Made by a program: the position numbers and the translations under genes | Notes under the pieces: generated by a model | What the model saw: only the letters and a program-made list of their open reading frames with translations | Database searches by the model: none | What the model was told of the DNA's origin: nothing | From: an uncultured Agathobaculum sp. | GTDB lineage: Bacteria > Bacillota > Clostridia > Oscillospirales > Butyricicoccaceae | DNA: 37,154 nt | NCBI RefSeq assembly: GCF_944384695.1 | Contig: NZ_CALWUQ010000014.1 | Location: 1-37,154, forward strand | Direction: 5' to 3' | Part shown: piece after piece, positions 27,158 to 35,587 of the stretch | Position numbering within the stretch: position 1 is the stretch's first letter | Layout: each line of letters starts with the position of its first letter

Positions 27158-28036
27158 TTGACCAAGACGATTAACGATGTCTATATGGAGTTGTTTCACC
27201 GTCTCAAAGAGGCGAAGGACCCGCAGCCGTCGCTGTCCGCGCGCGAGCTGACCGCCTACGCCTGCAAGGCCGACAAGAACAAAACCGCAGACTGGGGGCA
27301 TGCCTATCTGGATGATGCGACGGTGGATTATGCGCATCTGCTGTGCGATAAGTGTCTGGACGGTGAGCCGCTGGCCTATATCCTGGGGGAATGGGATTTT
27401 TACGGCCTAACCTTTCTGGTGGATAAAAATGTGCTGATTCCGCGGGCGGATACCGAGCCGCTTTGTGAGCTGGTAATCGAGCAGGCGAAGAAAAAAGTGT
27501 CGCCCCGCATTCTGGATTTGTGCTGCGGTTCGGGCTGCATCGGCATTGCGGCGGCGCATACGGTAAAGGATGCGCATGTTGCCGCTGTGGATAATTCCGA
27601 AGGCGCGCTGCGCGTCACGCGCGAAAACGCGCGGCGGCTGGGGGTGCAGAGCCGGTTTGTCGCGGTCAATGCGGATGTGCGGTTCCGTCCGCCGGGCAAT
27701 ATGGGACAATTCGATATCATCGTATCCAACCCGCCCTATGTGACCCGTGCCGAGATGCACCGGTTGGACAAGAGCGTTTACGATTACGAGCCGCACGAAG
27801 CGCTGTACGGCGGCGTGGACGGATTGGATTTTTACCGCTCGATTTGCTCCAAATGGGGTTCGCTGCTGGTGACGGGCGGGGTGATTCTGTTCGAGTGCGG
27901 GTGGCAGCAGGCGACCGATGTCGCCGCCATTCTGGAGGAAAACCGCTTCGGCGGCATCGGTATCACCGAGGACTTGGCCGGGGTGCCGCGCATCGTTTAC
28001 GGCTACAATACCGAAATCAACGATTCGCTGGAATAA
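27158..28036 (+). CDS. prmC: Peptide chain release factor N(5)-glutamine methyltransferase PrmC
   Basis: PrmC methylates the GGQ glutamine of release factors. The 292-residue protein has the N-terminal helical domain ending GEPLAYILGEWDFYGLTF, VLIPRADTE (92-100), the SAM motif LDLCCGSGCIGI (119-130) and the catalytic NPPY (191-194). The start codon is TTG at 27158, with GAAGAGGTG 7-15 bases upstream; no ATG fits the conserved N-terminus. prfA, a frequent neighbour, is absent. A terminator follows. Confidence 0.95.
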   Translation: MTKTINDVYMELFHRLKEAKDPQPSLSARELTAYACKADKNKTADWGHAYLDDATVDYAHLLCDKCLDGEPLAYILGEWDFYGLTFLVDKNVLIPRADTEPLCELVIEQAKKKVSPRILDLCCGSGCIGIAAAHTVKDAHVAAVDNSEGALRVTRENARRLGVQSRFVAVNADVRFRPPGNMGQFDIIVSNPPYVTRAEMHRLDKSVYDYEPHEALYGGVDGLDFYRSICSKWGSLLVTGGVILFECGWQQATDVAAILEENRFGGIGITEDLAGVPRIVYGYNTEINDSLE

Positions 28037-28045
28037 GCGGATGTT

Positions 28046-28073
28046 ATGCCCATCATATTGGTGGGCATTTTTC
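28046..28073 (+). terminator. Intrinsic terminator after prmC
   Basis: ATGCCCA (28046-28052) and TGGGCAT (28062-28068) form a 7-bp stem with a 9-base loop, followed by TTTTTC. Confidence 0.8.
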
Positions 28074-28087
28074 TTGCGAAAATAAAA

Positions 28088-28101
28088 CGAACAAATTTTC
28101 G
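28088..28101. promoter_or_regulatory. LexA (SOS) box candidate upstream of recA
   Basis: CGAACAAATTTTCG differs at one position from the Gram-positive LexA consensus CGAACNNNNGTTCG. It lies 7 bases upstream of the recA -35 region. A larger inverted repeat CGAAAAT/ATTTTCG (28077-28083 region with 28095-28101) overlaps it. Confidence 0.65.
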
Positions 28102-28108
28102 ATTTTTC

Positions 28109-28137
28109 TTGCTTTTGTATTTTGGCACTGCTATAAT
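28109..28137 (+). promoter_or_regulatory. recA promoter
   Basis: TTGCTT (28109-28114) and a perfect TATAAT (28132-28137) with 17-base spacing; the -10 is extended (TGCTATAAT). It lies about 39 bases before the recA start. Confidence 0.85.
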
Positions 28138-28175
28138 AAGAGCAGGAATTTTTTGAAACGTGCAGGAGGCTTTTC

Positions 28176-29339
28176 ATGGCTACCAAGAAACAGTTGGAAC
28201 CGGTCGCGCCGGCGGCCGATAAAAAGAAGGCGCTGGAGGCTGCGCTCGGACAAATCGAAAAACAGTTCGGCAAAGGCTCGGTCATGCGTCTGGGCGAAAA
28301 CACCGGTATGAATATCGACCATATCCCGACCGGCTCGATTGGGCTGGACCTTGCGCTGGGCATCGGCGGCCTGCCGCGCGGCCGTATTGTGGAGATTTAC
28401 GGGCCGGAATCCTCCGGTAAGACCACGGTTGCGCTGCATTGCGTGGCGGAAGCGCAAAAGCTGGGCGGCACCGCCGCCTTCATCGACGCAGAGCATGCGC
28501 TCGACCCGGTCTATGCGCAGGCACTGGGCGTGGACATTGACAGTCTGCTGGTCTCCCAGCCGGACACCGGCGAGCAGGGTCTGGACATCGCGGAAGCGCT
28601 TGTGCGCTCGGGTGCGATTGATATTGTGGTTATCGACTCGGTCGCCGCGCTCACCCCGCGCGCCGAGATTGAGGGCGAAATGGGCGATTCGTTTGTCGGC
28701 CTGCACGCCCGCATGATGAGTCAGGCGATGCGCAAGCTGGCCGGTTCGATTTCCAAATCCAACTGCGTCGCGATTTTCATCAACCAGCTGCGCGAAAAGG
28801 TCGGCGTCATCTACGGCAGCCCGGAGGTCACGACCGGCGGCCGCGCGCTCAAGTTCTATGCATCCGTGCGTCTGGATGTGCGCCGCATGGAGCACCTGAA
28901 AAACGGCACCGAAATGATTGGCAGCCATACGCGCGTTAAGGTAGTCAAGAACAAGGTCGCGCCCCCGTTTAAGGAGGCCGAGTTCGATATCATGTACGGC
29001 GAAGGCATTTCGCGCACCAGCGAGCTGGTCGATTTGGGCGTCAAGTACGGCATCGTCAACAAGTCGGGCGCATGGTTCTCGATGGGCGAGACCCGTCTGG
29101 GGCAGGGTCGCGACGCTGCCAAGCAGTATTTCAAGGACCATCCGGACATCGCGGACGATGTGCAGAAGCAAATCATGGAAAAGGTGGAGGAGGAGCGCCG
29201 CAATGCACATCAGGCGATGACGGCCAAGCCGGGTACGCCCGTTGCCGCGCCGGCGGCCAAACCCGCTGCAGCCAAGGCCAGCTCGTCCAAGGCGGTTTCG
29301 ATTGACGCGGATGATTTTGACGACCTCGACGAAGAATGA
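28176..29339 (+). CDS. recA: Recombinase RecA
   Basis: RecA forms filaments on single-stranded DNA for strand exchange and stimulates LexA cleavage. The 387-residue protein has Walker A GPESSGKT (76-83), the conserved [25 protein letters not shown] and [11 protein letters not shown] stretches, and an Ala/Pro/Lys-rich linker before an acidic tail ([11 protein letters not shown]). The tail is longer than in E. coli. CAGGAGG precedes the ATG. Its stop overlaps recX by 4 bases, and a LexA-like box lies upstream, so SOS induction is expected. Confidence 0.99.
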   Translation: MATKKQLEPVAPAADKKKALEAALGQIEKQFGKGSVMRLGENTGMNIDHIPTGSIGLDLALGIGGLPRGRIVEIYGPESSGKTTVALHCVAEAQKLGGTAAFIDAEHALDPVYAQALGVDIDSLLVSQPDTGEQGLDIAEALVRSGAIDIVVIDSVAALTPRAEIEGEMGDSFVGLHARMMSQAMRKLAGSISKSNCVAIFINQLREKVGVIYGSPEVTTGGRALKFYASVRLDVRRMEHLKNGTEMIGSHTRVKVVKNKVAPPFKEAEFDIMYGEGISRTSELVDLGVKYGIVNKSGAWFSMGETRLGQGRDAAKQYFKDHPDIADDVQKQIMEKVEEERRNAHQAMTAKPGTPVAAPAAKPAAAKASSSKAVSIDADDFDDLDEE

Positions 29340-29806
29340 GTGAGGATAAATACCGCGCGGCGCTGGATGCTGCGGCCAAGCAGCTTTCCTACCGCGCGCT
29401 GAGCGCCAAGGGCCTGCGCGAAAAGCTGCTGGATAAGGGTCACGACGAGCAAGCCGCGGATTACGCGCTCGCGTGGCTGACCGAACGGCATCTGCTGGAC
29501 GACGCGGCCTATGCCGAAAGCGTCGTGCGCAGCTGCGCCCGCAAGGGGTACGGCGAAATGCGCATCCGGCAGGAGCTGACGCGCCGTGGGGTCGACCGGG
29601 AGACGGCGGAGGCCGCGCTCGCGGGCTTTTCGCCCGACCGCGCGCAGTTGGTCGCGCTGCTGGACAAACGCCTGCACGGCGATGTGTCCGACCGCAAGGA
29701 GATTGATAAAGCGGTTGCCTTTTTGCAGCGGCGCGGCTTTTCGTGGCAGGATATCCGCGATGCGCTCGCGGAATACGGACAAAGCCTGCCGGATATGTTT
29801 GAATAA
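29336..29806 (+). CDS. recX: Regulatory protein RecX
   Basis: RecX modulates RecA filaments. The 156-residue all-helical protein has the typical repeats: [52 protein letters not shown] and [19 protein letters not shown]. The start ATG overlaps the recA stop (ATGA), so the two are translationally coupled, the usual arrangement. A strong terminator follows directly. Confidence 0.94.
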   Translation: MSEDKYRAALDAAAKQLSYRALSAKGLREKLLDKGHDEQAADYALAWLTERHLLDDAAYAESVVRSCARKGYGEMRIRQELTRRGVDRETAEAALAGFSPDRAQLVALLDKRLHGDVSDRKEIDKAVAFLQRRGFSWQDIRDALAEYGQSLPDMFE

Positions 29807-29807
29807 A

Positions 29808-29836
29808 AAGAAGCGTGCTGTGCACGCTTCTTTTTG
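29808..29836 (+). terminator. Intrinsic terminator after recX
   Basis: AAGAAGCGTGC (29808-29818) and GCACGCTTCTT (29822-29832) form a perfect 11-bp stem with a TGT loop, followed by TTTG. The stem starts 2 bases after the recX stop. Confidence 0.9.
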
Positions 29837-29874
29837 TATTTTTCGGAAAATCCGTCGATTTTACCGCGCTTTGC

Positions 29875-29903
29875 TTGCATACGCCATGCAGTTGGGGTAT
29901 CAT
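29875..29903 (+). promoter_or_regulatory. Probable pepF promoter
   Basis: TTGCAT (29875-29880) and TATCAT (29898-29903) are spaced by 17 bases, 41 bases before the pepF start. A second possible -10 (CATAAT, 29901-29906) overlaps. Confidence 0.5.
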
Positions 29904-29943
29904 AATAGCAGATAACAAATCATACCGGAAAGGAAGTATTTCC

Positions 29944-31743
29944 ATGGAAACCATGCAGATTCCCGCCCGCGCGGATGTCGCCGCGCAGGACAAGTGGGCG
30001 ATTCACGATTTGTTTGCAACCGATGAGGATTGGCGCGCCGCGCTTGCGGCGGCAAAGGAGTATGTGCCGCAGGTGCAGGCGTTCCGCGGCCGTCTGGGTG
30101 AGAGCGCCGAGACACTGCTGGACTACCTGCGGCTGGACGATGCAATCAGCCTTGCGTTTGACGCGCTGGTGCATTATGCGCAGCGCAAAAGTGACGAGGA
30201 TACCCGCGTCGCGGCCTATCAGGAAATGGTCAGTCAGGTGACGCGGCTTGCGGTCGAGTTGCAGTCGGCGGCAGCGTTCCAGACGCCTGAGCTGCTTGCG
30301 ATTCCGGACGATACGCTCGCGGGCTTTTATCAAACCGCGCCCGAGCTGGAGCTGTACCGCCTGAACATCGACCGTGTGCGCCGCCGCCGTGCGCATGTGC
30401 TGTCGGACAAGGAAGAGGCGCTGCTCGCTGCCGCAGGCGAGATGGCCGCCGCGCCCGACGACGTGTTCTCCATGCTCAATGACGCGGATTTGAAATTCCC
30501 GGATGCGGTGGATAAGGACGGGAACAAGCACCCGGTCACGCACGGCACGTATATTCCGCTCATGCAGTCCTATGACCGTGCTTTGCGCAAGTCTGCGTTC
30601 GATTCGCTCTATTCGGTCTATGGCCAGTTCCGCAACACGGCGGCCTCCATCCTGTCCGCGCAGATGAAGCAGCTGCTGTTCTTCTCGAACGCCCGCAAAT
30701 ATCCCTCGACGCTTGCCGCCGCGCTCGACGGCACCGAGGTCGATCCGCAAATCTACCACAACCTGATTGACGCAGTGCACCGTTCGTTCGCGCCGATGTA
30801 CCGTTATGTTGCGCTGCGCCGCCGTGCGCTCGGCGTGGACGCGCTGCACATGTATGATTTGTATGTGCCGGTGGTCGAGGGTGTGGAAATGAAGTTCACC
30901 TTCGATGAGGCCAAGGAGATTGCACTCAAGGCGCTCGCGCCGCTCGGTGAGGATTATCTGAACCTGCTGCGCGAAGGCTTCGCAAACGGCTGGATTGACG
31001 TATACGAAAATGAAGGCAAGCGTTCGGGCGCATATTCCGCGGGCGCGCGCGTGCATCCGTTTGTGCTCTTGAACTTCAAGGGTACGCTGGACGACGTGTT
31101 CACGCTGGTGCACGAGATGGGCCATGCGATTCATTCCTATCTGTCCAACAAGCATCAGCCGACCGCCTATCAGGACTATGTGATTTTCGTCGCGGAGGTC
31201 GCCTCGACCTGCAACGAAGCGCTGCTGATGGAGTATCTGCTCTCGGTCACCGAGGACATAAAGCAGCGCGCCTATCTCATCAACCATTTCCTCGAGCAGT
31301 TCCGCGGCACGCTGTACCGCCAGACCATGTTTGCGGAGTTCGAGCTGCGGGTCAACGAAATGACCCAGCGCGGCGAGGGCACGACCGCCGAGGCGCTTTG
31401 CGCGCTGTACAAGGATTTGAACGTGCAGTATTTCGGGCCGGATATGGTCGTTGACGACGAGATTGCGCTCGAGTGGGCGCGCATCCCGCACTTCTATTAT
31501 GATTACTATGTCTATCAGTACGCCACGGGCTATGCCGCGGCGATTGCGCTGTCGCGCCGCATTCTGCGCGAGGGCGAGCGCGCGGTGCGCGACTATCTGG
31601 GCTTCCTGTCGGGCGGCTGCTCGGCCGACCCGATTACGCTGCTGCGCGGCGCGGGCGTCGACATGCGGGGCTCCGCCCCGGTCGAGGATGCGACACGTCT
31701 GTTTGACGAGCTTATCGGTGAAATGGAAGCGCTTCTCGCGTGA
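29944..31743 (+). CDS. pepF: Oligoendopeptidase F (M3 metallopeptidase)
   Basis: PepF cleaves short cytoplasmic peptides. The 599-residue protein has the zinc motif HEMGH (390-394) and the third ligand Glu418 in FVAEVAST, plus the family motifs GAYSAGARVHPFVLLNF and FYYDYYVYQYATGYAAAIAL. I chose ATG 29944, with AAAGGAAG 9 bases upstream, over an upstream frame that runs through the recX terminator. It is a single-gene unit with its own promoter; the promoter of rimO overlaps its stop codon. Confidence 0.96.
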   Translation: METMQIPARADVAAQDKWAIHDLFATDEDWRAALAAAKEYVPQVQAFRGRLGESAETLLDYLRLDDAISLAFDALVHYAQRKSDEDTRVAAYQEMVSQVTRLAVELQSAAAFQTPELLAIPDDTLAGFYQTAPELELYRLNIDRVRRRRAHVLSDKEEALLAAAGEMAAAPDDVFSMLNDADLKFPDAVDKDGNKHPVTHGTYIPLMQSYDRALRKSAFDSLYSVYGQFRNTAASILSAQMKQLLFFSNARKYPSTLAAALDGTEVDPQIYHNLIDAVHRSFAPMYRYVALRRRALGVDALHMYDLYVPVVEGVEMKFTFDEAKEIALKALAPLGEDYLNLLREGFANGWIDVYENEGKRSGAYSAGARVHPFVLLNFKGTLDDVFTLVHEMGHAIHSYLSNKHQPTAYQDYVIFVAEVASTCNEALLMEYLLSVTEDIKQRAYLINHFLEQFRGTLYRQTMFAEFELRVNEMTQRGEGTTAEALCALYKDLNVQYFGPDMVVDDEIALEWARIPHFYYDYYVYQYATGYAAAIALSRRILREGERAVRDYLGFLSGGCSADPITLLRGAGVDMRGSAPVEDATRLFDELIGEMEALLA

Positions 31744-31768
31744 CAAACATGTGCAAATCCTGTATAAT
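31740..31768 (+). promoter_or_regulatory. rimO-pgsA promoter
   Basis: GTGACA (31740-31745, overlapping the pepF stop) and a perfect TATAAT (31763-31768) are separated by 17 bases, 29 bases before the rimO start. Confidence 0.85.
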
Positions 31769-31797
31769 GAGTTAAGATATTGGAGAGGAGAGATCGA

Positions 31798-33129
31798 ATG
31801 CCGAAAATCGGATTGATCTCGCTCGGCTGCGCCAAGAATCTGGTGGACAGCGAGCATATGCTGGCCCTGCTGCGCGCGGCGGGCTGGGAAATAACCGAGG
31901 ATATGGCTGAGGCCGACGTGGGCGTGGTCAACACCTGCGGCTTTATCGAAGCGGCCAAGAGCGAGGCTATCGAGACCATTCTCGAGACCGCGCAGTATAA
32001 GCAGACCGGCAACATGAAAGGTCTGGTCGTCACGGGCTGTCTGGTGCAGCGCTATGCGCAGGAAATGCAGAAGGAGCTGCCGGAAATTGACGCCATCTGC
32101 GGCACGGGCAGCTATGAAAACATTGTAGACGCGGCAAACGCCGCGCTCGGCGGCCATCATGCCGCGTACATGGCGGATATGGCGTCGGCGGCGCTCGAGG
32201 GCGACCGCGACCGTCTGACCCCGCCCTACACCGCTTACTTCAAGATTGCCGAAGGCTGCTCCAACCGCTGCGGCTACTGCATCATCCCCAAGCTGCGCGG
32301 GCCGTACCGCTCGCGTGAAATGGCGGCTTTGCTGGAAGAAGCGCGTCAGTTGTCGGATGCCGGGGTGAAGGAGCTTATCGTTATTGCCCAGGACATCACA
32401 AAATACGGTATGGATTTACCGGAGCACAAACGTCTGCTGCCCGCACTGCTGCGGCAGCTGTGCGAGCTGGATTTTACGTGGGTGCGTCTGCACTATCTGT
32501 ACCCCGACCAGATTACCGACGAGCTGATTGATGTGATTGCAGCCGAGCCGAAAATCGTCAAGTATCTGGACATTCCGCTGCAGCATGTGTCAAAGCGCAT
32601 CCTGCGCGCGATGCACCGTCCGGGAGACGGCGAGGAATTTGCCGCGCTCATCGCAAAGCTGCGCGCGCGTATCCCGGGACTGGTGCTGCGCACCAGCCTG
32701 ATTGTCGGCCTGCCGGGCGAAACCGAAGAGGAATTCGCGGAGCTCTGCAGCTTTTTGCAGGAGACCCAAATCGAGCGCGTCGGCGTATTTGAGTTTTCGC
32801 CCGAAGAGGGGACGGAAGCCGCTGAACTGCCCGACCAAATCGATGCGGAGACCAAAGCCAACCGTCGCCTGATTGTGGAGGAATTGCAGTCGGGCGTGCT
32901 CGACGATTACAATACCGCGCGCCACGGCGAAGTGATGGACGTTTTGTGCGAGGGCTGGGATGACGAGCAGCAGCTCTGGTACGGCCGCACCTATGCCGAC
33001 TCGGTCGAGGTGGACGGGCATGTGTATTTTGAAAGCGACGACGCGCCCACAGCGGGCGAATTTGTGCCGGTGTTGATTACCGAAAGCCTTGGGCCCGACC
33101 TGCTCGGCGTCCGGCAAAAGGGGGAATAA
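31798..33129 (+). CDS. rimO: Ribosomal protein S12 methylthiotransferase RimO
   Basis: RimO is a radical-SAM enzyme that methylthiolates an aspartate of ribosomal protein S12. The 443-residue protein has the UPF0004 domain with cluster cysteines Cys11 (SLGCAKN), Cys47 (VNTCGF) and Cys81, the radical-SAM motif CSNRCGYC (Cys154, Cys158, Cys161) and a C-terminal TRAM domain. SLGCAKNLVDSE separates it from MiaB. GAGAGGAG precedes the ATG. pgsA follows after 3 bases, a common pairing. Confidence 0.97.
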   Translation: MPKIGLISLGCAKNLVDSEHMLALLRAAGWEITEDMAEADVGVVNTCGFIEAAKSEAIETILETAQYKQTGNMKGLVVTGCLVQRYAQEMQKELPEIDAICGTGSYENIVDAANAALGGHHAAYMADMASAALEGDRDRLTPPYTAYFKIAEGCSNRCGYCIIPKLRGPYRSREMAALLEEARQLSDAGVKELIVIAQDITKYGMDLPEHKRLLPALLRQLCELDFTWVRLHYLYPDQITDELIDVIAAEPKIVKYLDIPLQHVSKRILRAMHRPGDGEEFAALIAKLRARIPGLVLRTSLIVGLPGETEEEFAELCSFLQETQIERVGVFEFSPEEGTEAAELPDQIDAETKANRRLIVEELQSGVLDDYNTARHGEVMDVLCEGWDDEQQLWYGRTYADSVEVDGHVYFESDDAPTAGEFVPVLITESLGPDLLGVRQKGE

Positions 33130-33132
33130 AAA

Positions 33133-33810
33133 ATGACAACAGCCAATAAAATCACGCTTACCCGCATTGCGATGATTCCGTTTTTCCTGTATTTCGCGTC
33201 GCAGCCGATGTTTATTTATGATGAAGCGACCTCTGCACAGACTTTCGTGCCGACCTTTATATTTCCGACGGCGACGGTCGTGGCGCTGGTTTTGTTCTGC
33301 GTGGCGAGCTTCACGGATTTTCTCGACGGTTACGTTGCCCGCAAGTACAATCAGGTGACCGACTTCGGCAAGTTCGTCGACCCGCTGGCGGATAAGCTGC
33401 TCGTATCCTCGGCGCTCATCCTGTTCGCCGAGCAGGGCGCAATCGCGGGCTGGATGGTGTGCGTCATCCTTGCACGCGAACTGATTATCACCTCGCTGCG
33501 CGTGGTCGCGGCGAACAAGGGCCGCGTGCTGGCCGCAACGTGGACGGGCAAGGTCAAAACCTGCGTGCAGATCGGCGGCATCATTCTAATCTACCTGTAT
33601 TACATCATTTTCCCGTCTTTTGGCTTCTATGGGCCGGGATGGGCGCTGCCACCGGAGATTATTGGGACCGTACCAGAGTATGTGGCAACCATGAATATCC
33701 CGCTGACCGTTATCGGCTGGGTGGTCACGCTGGTGACCATTTATTCCGGCTGGGATTACCTGCGCAAGAACTGGGACATCATCAAGGATGGCGCGGTCAA
33801 GCAAAAGTAA
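33133..33810 (+). CDS. pgsA: CDP-diacylglycerol-glycerol-3-phosphate 3-phosphatidyltransferase
   Basis: PgsA makes phosphatidylglycerophosphate, the committed step to phosphatidylglycerol. The 225-residue membrane protein has the CDP-alcohol phosphotransferase motif D-x2-DG-x2-AR-x8-G-x3-D-x3-D at 62-87 (DFLDGYVAR...GKFVDPLAD), with all aspartates present. Membrane segments lie near 8-24, 45-62, 90-110, 150-165 and 190-210. The loop at 25-45 and the segment around 165-190 are longer than in Bacillus. A strong terminator follows. Confidence 0.95.
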   Translation: MTTANKITLTRIAMIPFFLYFASQPMFIYDEATSAQTFVPTFIFPTATVVALVLFCVASFTDFLDGYVARKYNQVTDFGKFVDPLADKLLVSSALILFAEQGAIAGWMVCVILARELIITSLRVVAANKGRVLAATWTGKVKTCVQIGGIILIYLYYIIFPSFGFYGPGWALPPEIIGTVPEYVATMNIPLTVIGWVVTLVTIYSGWDYLRKNWDIIKDGAVKQK

Positions 33811-33820
33811 CGTAAGAAAA

Positions 33821-33847
33821 AGGACAGGCTTGCCTGTCCTTTTTTTG
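33821..33847 (+). terminator. Intrinsic terminator after pgsA
   Basis: AGGACAGGC (33821-33829) pairs with GCCTGTCCT (33832-33840), followed by six T. An A-run precedes the stem. The pyrK promoter must lie in the 60 bases that follow; TACAAT at 33871-33876 is the best -10 candidate, without a clear -35. Confidence 0.92.
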
Positions 33848-33908
33848 TTCCCTTTTGCGCGAAATTCCTGTACAATAGAAGCAGCAATGACTGAAAGGGG
33901 AAAGAGGT

Positions 33909-34676
33909 ATGTCGATTCAGGAAATCTGCCGGGTCGCGGAGTGTGCGCGGCTGGGCGAAGGCTTGTATTCCATCACCATGCATGCGCCCGCCATCTGCGA
34001 GAAGACGCAGGTCGGCCAGTTTGTGCATATCGCGTGCGGCGAGGGCAATCTGCTGCGCCGTCCGATTTCGATTTGCGACTGGCAGGACGGCAATCTGCGC
34101 ATCGTGTTTCAAGTCAAGGGCGAGGGGACGAAGTGGCTCGCCGCCCGCAAGGAGGGGGACGAGCTGGATGTGCTCGGGCCGCTCGGCCATGGGTTTGACA
34201 CCAAAGCCCTCGGCGCAAAGCCCATCTTCATCGGCGGCGGCATCGGCGTGCCGCCCATGCTTGCATGCGTCAAAAAGGCGGCGGGCGAGGGCGCGCAGCC
34301 GCGCGCGATTCTCGGCTTCCGTAATCAGGATGCCGTGATTCTCGAGGACGATTTTAAGGCGGCATGCGAAGCATTCGTCACGACCGACGACGGCTCGTAT
34401 GCGCGGCACGGCTTTGTCACCGATGTGCTCAAAAAACTCGTTACGGACGCGACCGGCGTGGCTGCCTGCGGCCCCAAGCCGATGCTCAAAGCCATCGCCG
34501 CCATCGCGGATGAAGCCGGCCTGCCCTGTCAGGTCTCGATGGAGGAGCGCATGGGCTGCGGCATCGGCGCTTGTCTGGTGTGCGCCTGCGCGCTCAAGGC
34601 GGAGAACGGCGAAACCCGGTACGGCCACGTCTGTAAGGACGGGCCGGTGTTTGACGCAAAGGAGGTCGAGTGGTAA
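33909..34676 (+). CDS. pyrK: Dihydroorotate dehydrogenase B, electron transfer subunit PyrK
   Basis: PyrK carries FAD and a [2Fe-2S] cluster and passes electrons from PyrD to NAD. The 255-residue protein has the flavin motif RRPISICDW (50-58), the NAD-binding GGGIGVPPM, ACGPKPML, and the cluster ligands Cys217, Cys222, Cys225 and Cys242 (CGIGACLVCAC...GHVC). GGGGAAAGAGG precedes the ATG. Its TAA stop shares one base with the pyrD ATG, so the two subunits are translationally coupled. Confidence 0.95.
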   Translation: MSIQEICRVAECARLGEGLYSITMHAPAICEKTQVGQFVHIACGEGNLLRRPISICDWQDGNLRIVFQVKGEGTKWLAARKEGDELDVLGPLGHGFDTKALGAKPIFIGGGIGVPPMLACVKKAAGEGAQPRAILGFRNQDAVILEDDFKAACEAFVTTDDGSYARHGFVTDVLKKLVTDATGVAACGPKPMLKAIAAIADEAGLPCQVSMEERMGCGIGACLVCACALKAENGETRYGHVCKDGPVFDAKEVEW

Positions 34677-35584
34677 TGGCGGATTTGAGAGTGAATTTCT
34701 GCGGCGTGGAGCTGAAAAACCCCATCACGACCGCGTCCGGCACGTTCGGCTTCGGCCACGAGTACGGCGAGTTTTTTGATTTGTCGCTGCTTGGCGGCAT
34801 CGGCGTCAAAGGCCTGACCCCGACCGAGCGGCTCGGCAACCCCGCGCCCCGCATCGCGGAGACCCCGGCGGGCATTCTCAACTGCGTGGGACTGCAAAAT
34901 CCGGGCATTGACCGTTTTATCGCCGAGCAAATCCCGTTCCTGCGGCAGTACGACACCGCGATTATTGCGAACGTGTCGGGCAATACGGTCGAGGAATACG
35001 AGGGCATGGTCGAAAAGATTTCGGACGCGGACGTGGACCTCATCGAAATGAACATCTCCTGCCCGAACGTGAAGTGCGGCGGTATGGCGTTCGGCACGCG
35101 GCCGGACATGGTCGAGGAAGTCGTGTCGGCGGCGAAAAAGAAGGCGAAAAAGCCGCTGATTGTCAAGCTGTCGCCTAACGTCACCGACATCACCGAGATT
35201 GCGCGCGCCGCCGAAGCCGCAGGCGCGGACGCTTTAAGCCTTATCAACACGCTGCTGGGCATGCGCATCAATATTGAGACGCGCAAGCCTATCCTGTCCA
35301 ACATCATGGGCGGCTTGTCGGGTCCTGCGGTGTTCCCGGTCGCGGTGCGCATGGTCTATCAGGTGCGCAAGGCGGTTTCCGTGCCGATTCTCGGCATGGG
35401 CGGCATCCGCACGGGCAAGGACATCGTGGAAATGCTGCTTGCGGGCGCGGATGCGGTTGCAATGGGCACGGTCATGTTTGCCGACCCGATGGCGCCCGTC
35501 AAGGCGCTGCGCGAGCTGGAAGAGTGGATGGACGCGCATGGCGTAAAATCGGTTTCCGAGCTGTCCGGCGCGGTGGAGGTCTAA
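34676..35584 (+). CDS. pyrD: Dihydroorotate dehydrogenase B, catalytic subunit PyrD
   Basis: PyrD (class 1B) oxidises dihydroorotate to orotate in pyrimidine synthesis. The 302-residue protein has the catalytic Cys129 in NISCPNVKCGGMAFG, the FMN-binding LSGPAVFPVAVRMVYQV, and GMGGIRTGKDIVEMLLAGADAVAMGT. The ATG at 34676 has AAAGGAGG about 10 bases upstream inside pyrK; a GTG at 34670 in the same frame is less likely. No other pyr gene is in the window. Confidence 0.97.
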   Translation: MADLRVNFCGVELKNPITTASGTFGFGHEYGEFFDLSLLGGIGVKGLTPTERLGNPAPRIAETPAGILNCVGLQNPGIDRFIAEQIPFLRQYDTAIIANVSGNTVEEYEGMVEKISDADVDLIEMNISCPNVKCGGMAFGTRPDMVEEVVSAAKKKAKKPLIVKLSPNVTDITEIARAAEAAGADALSLINTLLGMRINIETRKPILSNIMGGLSGPAVFPVAVRMVYQVRKAVSVPILGMGGIRTGKDIVEMLLAGADAVAMGTVMFADPMAPVKALRELEEWMDAHGVKSVSELSGAVEV

Positions 35585-35587
35585 AGC

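Noticed and set aside
27192..27201. parS-like half site TGTTTCACCG inside prmC
   Set aside because: It lacks the second palindrome half and lies in coding sequence.
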